From the NCBI RefSeq assembly GCF_002422095.1, contig NZ_DITB01000025.1:1-14347 (forward strand): a stretch of 14,347 nucleotides of DNA. Reading direction: 5' to 3'. The notes under the pieces are model-generated. The model worked only from the letters and a program-made list of their open reading frames with translations, was not told the origin of the DNA and searched no databases. Positions 1-4,842 of the stretch are shown here, one piece after another; the stretch's first letter is position 1; the number at the start of each line of letters is the position of its first letter. Made by a program: the position numbers and the translations under genes. The DNA is from Flavobacterium sp. UBA6195. Its GTDB lineage: Bacteria; Bacteroidota; Bacteroidia; Flavobacteriales; Flavobacteriaceae.

Positions 1-21
1 TATGTCGCCGCCTTTCTTTTG

Positions 22-53
22 AAAAGCCCTATCAGTAATGATAGGGCTTTTTT
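22..53 (+). terminator. Intrinsic terminator of a gene lying left of the window
   Basis: A perfect 13-bp stem (22-34 with 39-51) closes a GTAA loop, and the 3' arm runs into six T (48-53). It suits rightward transcription from a gene or RNA that ends before or at the window edge. Bases 1-21 are too short to identify that upstream unit. Confidence 0.8.
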
Positions 54-83
54 GTTACCAATATAGCGTCTCTACGAGACTAA

Positions 84-108
84 AAAACCACCTCATAATG
101 GTGGTTTT
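84..108 (-). terminator. Intrinsic terminator, probably for the lipoprotein gene
   Basis: AAAACCACC (84-92) pairs with GGTGGTTTT (100-108) around a 7-nt loop. A run of A at 82-87 gives a U tract on the minus strand, so it can stop the leftward lipoprotein transcript. The T-rich right side would also allow rightward termination. A separate small hairpin, GTCTC-TAC-GAGAC, lies at 68-80. Confidence 0.7.
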
Positions 109-131
109 GTTGTTTTTATACTTCATGAAAG

Positions 132-199
132 GCTAACGCGAGCGTCTCGCTCGTGGATTTCGTTTGTTTTGTGAGCACGAGCGGGACGCTCGCGCTAGC
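132..199. repeat. REP-like GC-rich double palindrome
   Basis: Two 24-nt arms (132-155 and 176-199) pair across a 20-nt AT-rich spacer with 22 Watson-Crick pairs, one G-U (147/184) and one A-C mismatch (136/195). Each arm is also a small hairpin: CGAGCG-TCT-CGCTCG in the left arm and CGAGCG-GGA-CGCTCG in the right. The element is far more GC-rich than the DNA around it. It lies between the lipoprotein stop and the terminator at 84-108, so it would be in that gene's 3' UTR. The architecture resembles bacterial REP/BIME elements. No transposase is nearby. Confidence 0.75.
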
Positions 200-228
200 G
201 GAAGGTTAGATTTGAAATATTATCTAAA

Positions 229-750
229 CTATCTATTATTCATTCCAAACAAAATTTCATAGTTATTTTTAAGATAATCTTTAGAGCTGGTAATTTTTGC
301 AGATTTTCCAAATCTTTCTTCAATTGTACTTAAAGCATCTTTATAACCGAGCTCATAAGATTTAAGAAGATAATAATTAGCATATATATTATTAACCTTA
401 TTTTTTTCAGTTATATTATCTGTCATCAATATAGAATAACTTGTATAAAACGCATAACTATATTCATAAGTATTAGCCATAAACATTGAATAATAAAAAA
501 ATTCATTTTCATATCCACTATTATAATAAATTTCTTTTAATTTCTGAAAAGCTATTGTATCACCTTCTCTTCTAATTTTACCTTTTAAGCTATCCATTTC
601 TACAATATTTAAAAATTTTTCAAAATAAACATCATGTGTACTTATTCCCGAAAGATTATTTTGCTTAATTTCTTTTCTATTTTCTTCTAATCGCTCATTA
701 CAAGAAAATAAACAAATCACGAAGAAAGCAAATGCTAGATTTTTTCTCAT
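229..750 (-). CDS. Small predicted lipoprotein of unknown function
   Basis: I do not recognise this 173-residue protein. The N-terminus has a short charged region, a hydrophobic stretch (about residues 5-14) and a lipobox ending LFSC at Cys17. It should therefore be exported, lipidated and attached to a membrane. The mature part is charged at first and then rich in Tyr, Phe and Asn (about residues 75-130). A segment with several Tyr-Leu and Ala positions near residues 125-145 loosely resembles Sel1/TPR-type helical repeats, but this is weak. The gene stands alone, with a candidate promoter at 873-904 giving a leader of about 115 nt and a terminator at 84-108. It is more AT-rich than the neighbouring housekeeping genes, as is common for lineage-specific lipoproteins. 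Confidence 0.75.
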   Translation of the reverse strand: MRKNLAFAFFVICLFSCNERLEENRKEIKQNNLSGISTHDVYFEKFLNIVEMDSLKGKIRREGDTIAFQKLKEIYYNSGYENEFFYYSMFMANTYEYSYAFYTSYSILMTDNITEKNKVNNIYANYYLLKSYELGYKDALSTIEERFGKSAKITSSKDYLKNNYEILFGMNNR

Positions 751-833
751 TTTTTTCTTTTTATATATGTTGAATACAATTCTCTTTTAAATACTACACC
801 ATTTTTCATAGTAAAACAATATATCCTCCGATA

Positions 834-854
834 TCGCGGATTTAAAATCCGTGA
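834..854. repeat. Short palindrome in the lipoprotein upstream region
   Basis: CGGATTT-A-AAATCCG (837-851) is a perfect inverted repeat that extends outward with G-U, C-G and T-A pairs to 834/854. It lies just downstream (minus strand) of the candidate promoter at 873-904, so it would be in the 5' leader of the lipoprotein mRNA. It could be an operator, an RNA hairpin or another small dispersed repeat. Confidence 0.55.
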
Positions 855-872
855 CCACAATGAACTATAAAA

Positions 873-904
873 CAAATTTAGAATAATTTTCCAATGAATT
901 TCAA
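873..904 (-). promoter_or_regulatory. Candidate Bacteroidota promoter for the lipoprotein gene
   Basis: On the minus strand TTG (904-902) is followed by 21 nt and TAAATTTG (880-873), matching the Bacteroidota -33/-7 pattern. Transcription would start near 866 and give a leader of about 115 nt containing the 834-854 palindrome. Confidence 0.45.
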
Positions 905-919
905 CTGAAAACCAATTCT

Positions 920-1023
920 GCGTTAGGGATAGTAGCAGTTGTTTGAGCTCTTAATTGTTTGCTTTCGAGAACCTCAGGCAACCAATTAAAGCGAGTGCGG
1001 ATAGCCAGACCCTTGGGGAACGC
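920..1023. ncRNA. Structured RNA candidate resembling Flavo-1
   Basis: Read on the plus strand, the block starts GCGTTAGGGATAG and ends with CGGATAGCC, GACCC and GGGAACGCCC, elements I associate with the flavobacterial Flavo-1 motif from memory. Helices that can be traced are: outer GCGTT (920-924) with AACGC (1019-1023); GCA (935-937) with TGC (996-998); TTAATTG (951-957) with CAATTAA (983-989); TTGC (959-962) with GCAA (978-981); and an apical GAG/CTC (967-969/973-975). The conserved-looking ends and variable centre are typical of a selected RNA. The coding strand is not settled, because all helices work on both strands and no clear promoter or terminator is attached. The function of Flavo-1 is unknown to me. 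Confidence 0.55.
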
Positions 1024-1027
1024 CCAT

Positions 1028-1056
1028 AAAAAAATCCGACTCTTGTGAAGTCGGAT
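1028..1056 (-). terminator. Intrinsic terminator of the sulfur operon
   Basis: ATCCGACT (1034-1041) pairs with AGTCGGAT (1049-1056) around a 7-nt loop. The run of seven A at 1028-1034 becomes a U tract on the minus strand. The hairpin begins 19 nt past the stop codon of the persulfide dioxygenase gene and should end that operon. Confidence 0.8.
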
Positions 1057-1074
1057 AAGATATTTTAAACTATT

Positions 1075-2484
1075 TTATTTCAGCGTACTAGGGCAAACGT
1101 AAGCCGTTAAAGGGACATCGGTCATTCTGATGCCTGCCATTCCTTTTTCTACGTTAATCATGTTGTGGTAACCTCTTGCTTTTAAGATTGACGACATAAT
1201 TACCGAACGATAACCTCCCGCGCAATGGATGAAGAATTTTTCATCTTTTGGAACTTCGGCTAATTGCTCGTTAACGTAATCTAATGGGATGTTTTTAGCA
1301 TTTACAACGTGTTCGGCTGTAAATTCTCCTGGTTTTCTTGAGTCGATAACTGGAGATGTTTGGTATTGTGCTGCAAAAACTTCTGGTGAAATCGATTCAA
1401 TGCTATCTGTTTCGTAACCTGCAGCTTTCCATGCTTCTATGCCTCCTAATAAGAAGCCTAAAGTATTATCAAATCCTACACGAGATAATCTTGTGATGGT
1501 TTCTACTTCTTTCCCTTCTGGTGTAATTAATAAAATAGGTTGTTTGGTATCTCTAATTAATGCGCCAACCCATGGAGCAAATTGCCCATGTAATCCAATG
1601 AAAATAGAACCTGGTAAATGTTCTTTTACGAAATCATTCTCGTTTCGAACATCTAAAATTAAAGCATCTGTTTGATTTGCAACGGCTTCAAATTCTTTTG
1701 GATGTAAAGGCGTTTCTGCTTTTGACATTACGGCATCCAAACTTTCATACCCTTGAATGTTCATCAATACATTTTGTGGGAAATAAGCTGGTGGAGGCGT
1801 TAATCCATCTAATAATTCTTTGATGAATTCCTCTTTCGTCATATCGGCTCTTAAAGCGTAATTGACTTTCTTTTGATTACCTAAAGTATCGGTGGTTTCT
1901 TTACTCATATTTTTTCCACAAGCACTTCCAGCACCGTGATTTGGATATACAATTAAATCATCACTCAATGGCATAATTTTATTGCGCAACGAATCAAATA
2001 AATGACCCGCTAATATTTCTTGGGTTAAATCTTCTACCAATTCTTGTGCTAAATCAGGACGACCAACATCACCAATAAATAATGTATCTCCCGTAATAAT
2101 TCCGTGTTGTTTTCCAGTTCCATCAGTAACCAAATAACATGTACTTTCTAAAGTGTGACCTGGTGTGTGAATGGCTTTAATCGTAACTTCACCCACTTTA
2201 AACTCTTGTCCGTCAGTGGCAACAATGCATTCAAAATTAGGTTTTGCAGTGGGACCATAAACAATTGAAGCTCCTGTTTTCTTAGCCAAATCTAAATGTC
2301 CTGAAACGAAATCAGCATGGAAATGCGTTTCGAAAATGTATTTGATTTTAGCGTTGTCTTTATTGGCTTTTTCGATATAAGGTTGTACTTCTCTCAATGG
2401 ATCAACAATGGCTGCTTCTCCATTGCTTTCAATGTAATACGCTGCGTGAGCAATGCATCCAGTATATATTTGTTCAATTTTCAT
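1075..2484 (-). CDS. CstB-like persulfide dioxygenase-rhodanese fusion (MBL fold)
   Basis: The 469-residue protein has three parts. Residues 1-205 form a metallo-beta-lactamase domain of the ETHE1/persulfide dioxygenase type, with THFHAD (His54, His56, Asp58), His110 in HTPGH, Asp133 in GDTLF and His183 in PNHG. By comparison with ETHE1 the iron ligands would be His54, His110 and Asp133. Residues about 265-360 form a rhodanese fold with no catalytic Cys at the expected loop (LLITPEGKE), a pseudo-rhodanese. Residues about 370-460 form a second rhodanese with the active loop HCAGGYRS (Cys421). This order matches CstB of Staphylococcus, which oxidises persulfides to thiosulfate or sulfite in the cytoplasm. 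There is no signal peptide. It is the last gene of the sulfur module, 63 nt after the TauE/SafE gene, and also has a -7 motif of its own. Confidence 0.9.
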   Translation of the reverse strand: MKIEQIYTGCIAHAAYYIESNGEAAIVDPLREVQPYIEKANKDNAKIKYIFETHFHADFVSGHLDLAKKTGASIVYGPTAKPNFECIVATDGQEFKVGEVTIKAIHTPGHTLESTCYLVTDGTGKQHGIITGDTLFIGDVGRPDLAQELVEDLTQEILAGHLFDSLRNKIMPLSDDLIVYPNHGAGSACGKNMSKETTDTLGNQKKVNYALRADMTKEEFIKELLDGLTPPPAYFPQNVLMNIQGYESLDAVMSKAETPLHPKEFEAVANQTDALILDVRNENDFVKEHLPGSIFIGLHGQFAPWVGALIRDTKQPILLITPEGKEVETITRLSRVGFDNTLGFLLGGIEAWKAAGYETDSIESISPEVFAAQYQTSPVIDSRKPGEFTAEHVVNAKNIPLDYVNEQLAEVPKDEKFFIHCAGGYRSVIMSSILKARGYHNMINVEKGMAGIRMTDVPLTAYVCPSTLK

Positions 2485-2501
2485 AATATCTTATTTTTTT
2501 G

Positions 2502-2509
2502 CAAATTTA
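2502..2509 (-). promoter_or_regulatory. Candidate -7 element for the CstB-like gene
   Basis: TAAATTTG on the minus strand lies 17 nt before the start codon, in the only gap of the sulfur module. The nearest upstream TTTG is 27 nt away, longer than usual, so the -33 part is uncertain. It would allow the dioxygenase gene to be expressed separately from the regulator and permease. Confidence 0.35.
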
Positions 2510-2547
2510 CATTCTAAATTTTACTTCTTCTGTACTCAAAGTTACAT

Positions 2548-3324
2548 TTACATTTCTTTTAACAAGATAATGGCAGCCATTACCAATACAAAGTAAGCAA
2601 AAATCTTCTTCAATTGGCTTTCATTCGTGTATTTTGTGAGGTACATTCCTAAAAATATTCCCGCTACCGAAATAGCCGAAAACGTTAACAAAAACAGCCA
2701 ATCGATTTCTAAATTCTGCACATCATCCATAAATCCTACCAATGAGTTCATGGCGATAATGAATAAGGAAGTGCCAACGGCTTTTCGCATCGGTAATTTG
2801 GCAAATAAAATCAATGATGGAATAATTAAAAATCCGCCACCGGCTCCAACTAATCCAATGATGATTCCAATGGTAAAGGTTTGAATTCCGATAAGAATAA
2901 GATTCCTTTTTTCTTTGCTATTGGTGTTTTGACTTTTCTTTTTTAAAACTGAAAGTGCTCCAAATACCATAATCACAGCGAAAAACAACATCAAGAATGT
3001 TTCTTTTGTGATGAGAATAGGTGATTCTATAATTATTTCAGGAATTCTCTGAACAATAATTTTTCGGGTTAAGTAAACTGCTATGAAAGACGGAATGGCA
3101 AAGATGAATCCGTTTTTAATGTCAACTAAGTTTTTTCGGTAGTTTTGAATCGCGCCAAAAGTAGATGTCGTTCCAACAATAAACAACGAATAAGCGGTTG
3201 CTGTAACGGGATTTATGCTCATTAAATACACTAAAATCGGAACGGTTAAAATAGAGCCACCACCGCCTGTTAGTCCTAATACTAATCCGATGAACAAAGC
3301 ACCAATATAGCCTAAAATCTCCAT
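2548..3324 (-). CDS. Sulfite exporter TauE/SafE family membrane protein
   Basis: This 258-residue protein has about eight hydrophobic segments and the duplicated glycine-rich signature of the TSUP family: GLTGGGGSILTVPI near residues 17-30 and GLVGAGGGFLIIPS near 157-170. The family moves sulfur-containing anions such as sulfite, sulfoacetate or thiosulfate across the inner membrane. A short charged loop around residues 127-141 separates the two halves. Its ATG overlaps the stop codon of the upstream Crp/Fnr gene as TAATG, so the two are translationally coupled. Next to a persulfide dioxygenase, the likely job is to export sulfite or thiosulfate from persulfide oxidation. The substrate is inferred from context. 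Confidence 0.87.
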   Translation of the reverse strand: MEILGYIGALFIGLVLGLTGGGGSILTVPILVYLMSINPVTATAYSLFIVGTTSTFGAIQNYRKNLVDIKNGFIFAIPSFIAVYLTRKIIVQRIPEIIIESPILITKETFLMLFFAVIMVFGALSVLKKKSQNTNSKEKRNLILIGIQTFTIGIIIGLVGAGGGFLIIPSLILFAKLPMRKAVGTSLFIIAMNSLVGFMDDVQNLEIDWLFLLTFSAISVAGIFLGMYLTKYTNESQLKKIFAYFVLVMAAIILLKEM

Positions 3325-3956
3325 TAGAATTGAAGGATTTCGATTTTATTTCGGTGTAATTTGATTTTGCCTTGTAATTCTAACGCTTTCAACAAACGTG
3401 AAATTACAACTCTCGATGTATGCATTTCGTAAGCGATTTCTTGATGCGTATTTTTGATTTCGGTATCGCCAATAACTTTTGCTTTATCCGTTAAATATTT
3501 GTACAAACGTTCGTCTAAATTCATGAAAGCCAAGGTGTCAATCGCTTCTAACATTTCGTTTAAACGCACATTATAGCTGTCAAAAACGAAGTTTCGCCAC
3601 GTTTTGTATTTGGTCAACCATTCTTCCATTTTTTCTACAGGAATCATTAACATGGCGCCATCCGTTTCGGCAATAGCTCGAATGCGACTTTTCGATTGTC
3701 CCATGCAACACGTTAAAGTCATGGCACACGTATCGCCACGTTCTAGGAAATAGAGTAACAATTCATCACCATTTTCATCTTCTCGTAATATTTTTATCGC
3801 GCCAGTCAATAAAAGTGGCATCGTTTTGATGTAATCCCCAATCTCAATTAGGTAATCATCGGCTTTAAATTCCTTATAAACCGCTACTTTTGCGATTTCA
3901 TCTAATAAAGCTTCTTCAAAAATATAACCGTAAGCTTGTTCTAAAATGTCTCTCAT
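3324..3956 (-). CDS. Crp/Fnr family transcriptional regulator of the sulfur module
   Basis: From the ATG at 3956 the protein has 210 residues. This start is preferred over one 15 codons upstream because AAAGGAG sits 5 nt before it, the clearest ribosome binding site in the window. Residues about 18-115 form a cyclic-nucleotide-binding-like beta domain, followed by a dimerisation helix (about 115-145) and a winged helix-turn-helix (about 167-205, with THQEIAYEMHTSRVVISRLL). The sensor domain contains Cys77, Cys83 and Cys84, spaced C-x5-C-C. I do not see the N-terminal four-cysteine Fnr iron-sulfur pattern or a full cAMP phosphate-binding signature. The gene overlaps the TauE/SafE gene by one base and is divergent from a two-gene unit, so it probably controls the sulfur operon, itself and possibly that unit. 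Confidence 0.87.
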   Translation of the reverse strand: MRDILEQAYGYIFEEALLDEIAKVAVYKEFKADDYLIEIGDYIKTMPLLLTGAIKILREDENGDELLLYFLERGDTCAMTLTCCMGQSKSRIRAIAETDGAMLMIPVEKMEEWLTKYKTWRNFVFDSYNVRLNEMLEAIDTLAFMNLDERLYKYLTDKAKVIGDTEIKNTHQEIAYEMHTSRVVISRLLKALELQGKIKLHRNKIEILQF

Positions 3957-3961
3957 TCGTA

Positions 3962-3968
3962 CTCCTTT
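3962..3968 (-). promoter_or_regulatory. Strong Shine-Dalgarno site deciding the Crp/Fnr start
   Basis: AAAGGAG on the minus strand lies 5 nt before the ATG at 3956. Strong Shine-Dalgarno sites are unusual in flavobacteria, and this one argues against the longer start at 4001. Confidence 0.65.
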
Positions 3969-3972
3969 TTTG

Positions 3973-4002
3973 TAAAGATACAACGATTCTTTAAAAATCA
4001 AA
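3973..4002 (-). promoter_or_regulatory. Candidate promoter of the sulfur operon
   Basis: On the minus strand TTTG (4002-3999) is followed by 18 nt and TATCTTTA (3980-3973), one base off TAnnTTTG. Initiation near 3966 would put the strong Shine-Dalgarno site almost at the mRNA 5' end. Confidence 0.35.
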
Positions 4003-4005
4003 TGT

Positions 4006-4020
4006 TACTTTTGTTACAAA
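4006..4020 (+). promoter_or_regulatory. Divergent promoter with an overlapping palindromic operator candidate
   Basis: TACTTTTG (4006-4013) fits the -7 consensus for the rightward gene at 4040, giving a leader of about 20 nt. No good -33 TTG is at the right distance. The palindrome TTTGT-T-ACAAA (4010-4020) overlaps its end and lies about 40 bp upstream of the leftward initiation point. GTTAC also occurs twice, 9 bp apart. Position and symmetry suit a binding site for the adjacent Crp/Fnr regulator, but no binding consensus is known to me. Confidence 0.4.
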
Positions 4021-4039
4021 GAAATCGAATAGACACTTT

Positions 4040-4603
4040 ATGACTCAAAAAAAATACAATAAAAACAATTTTCATAAACACACTTTTTGTGAGTTTGCCG
4101 AAGTCGATGCGACTACGATTTCAAATATCGAGTGGCATTACAAAAGTAAATCGGGAAGTGGGTATTGTTTTACGGAGCAAGGTGTTTATCGTATTTCGAA
4201 TCATTGGGGAAGAGCTGCAAATTGCAGATGGCGTTTGATTTCAAATTCAAGGACAAATTCAAGTTCAAAAATCAATAATAGTCAGCATCGCATTGGTTTT
4301 GCCAAATGGACGGATTTCTATCCGAATAATGAAACTGAAAATCTATTTTATATAGAAGTGAATTTCGAAACTAAAGAAGCAACTTTCCAACACAAGAATA
4401 ATCCTAATTTTGATGGAAAAGCTGTTTTACGAAATGCTTCCGAAACGGCAAAAGTCATCCGGCAAGTAAAAGAAATTTTAGAATCGAATACATGGGCGAA
4501 ATATTTGGATGTTTCTGATTTAGAAATGGTAAGAAACGAAATTATTCATAATTTAATCACTACCAATATCCCTTTACCAACGATTAAAAAAACGTTTTAT
4601 TAA
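4040..4603 (+). CDS. Conserved-looking hypothetical protein, unknown function
   Basis: I do not recognise a named domain in this 187-residue protein. It is soluble, with no signal peptide or membrane segment. Residues about 28-66 are rich in Trp, Tyr, Arg and Gly (WHYKSKSGSGYCF, then RISNHWGRAANCRWRL), a basic aromatic patch that may bind nucleic acid or another anion. Residues 68-82 are a Ser/Asn-rich linker encoded by a direct DNA repeat (CAAATTCAAG at 4242-4251 and 4254-4263). After a second aromatic beta-rich segment (about 84-116), the C-terminal third is helical. It starts 84 nt from the divergent regulator start and is followed after 6 nt by another small gene, so the two form a short operon. 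Confidence 0.75.
   Translation: MTQKKYNKNNFHKHTFCEFAEVDATTISNIEWHYKSKSGSGYCFTEQGVYRISNHWGRAANCRWRLISNSRTNSSSKINNSQHRIGFAKWTDFYPNNETENLFYIEVNFETKEATFQHKNNPNFDGKAVLRNASETAKVIRQVKEILESNTWAKYLDVSDLEMVRNEIIHNLITTNIPLPTIKKTFY
4242..4263 (+). repeat. In-frame direct repeat coding a Ser/Asn linker
   Basis: Two exact copies of CAAATTCAAG start 12 bp apart, a period of four codons, so copy number can change without a frameshift. Related TTCAA units continue to about 4270. The stretch encodes the low-complexity linker at residues 68-82 of the hypothetical protein. Confidence 0.6.
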
Positions 4604-4609
4604 AGAACT

Positions 4610-4828
4610 ATGGAAAATCAATTTGACGCAATTAAAAAAGACATTCAATCTATCATCGATCATATGGCGATTAAGAATTTTTCAGAAGCTAGTCTTCAAT
4701 TAGTTCAAGTTAGCGATGTTTTAGATGAAATGATTGATGGTACAGAAGACGAAGTGGTTTTGAGAGAAATTAGCAAGTACCAAGTTTTATTGAATCATTT
4801 GCAGATTAAAATGAGTGGTGTGAAGTGA
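4610..4828 (+). CDS. Small helical hypothetical protein
   Basis: This 72-residue acidic protein is predicted by eye to be almost entirely alpha-helical, with regularly spaced Ile, Leu and Val (IKKDIQSIIDHMAIKNF, then LQLVQVSDVLDEMI and LLNHLQIKM), like a short helical hairpin or coiled-coil partner. I do not recognise a family. It follows the previous gene by 6 nt and is probably cotranslated with it. Its stop codon lies 14 bp from the stop of the convergent mnmE gene, and I see no terminator hairpin in that gap, so the two transcripts probably overlap at their 3' ends. Confidence 0.7.
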   Translation: MENQFDAIKKDIQSIIDHMAIKNFSEASLQLVQVSDVLDEMIDGTEDEVVLREISKYQVLLNHLQIKMSGVK

Positions 4829-4842
4829 AAGTTCTAAATACA

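Noticed and set aside
1..21. 3' end of a tRNA, other RNA or protein gene before the first terminator
   Set aside because: Only 21 bases are visible. No CCA end or readable frame can be assigned with confidence.
1034..1056. Terminator hairpin as the 3' end of the Flavo-1-like RNA on the plus strand
   Set aside because: On the plus strand the hairpin is not followed by a T tract; the tract is on the minus side, serving the sulfur operon.
1439..1675. Plus-strand reading frame opposite the dioxygenase gene
   Set aside because: It lies wholly within a well-supported gene on the other strand, has no family resemblance, and no promoter. The same holds for the open frames opposite tauE/safE, mnmE, dnaN, gldG, gldF and purC.
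3957..4001. 15-residue N-terminal extension of the Crp/Fnr regulator
   Set aside because: A strong Shine-Dalgarno site inside this stretch points to the ATG at 3956, and the promoter candidate overlaps the extension.
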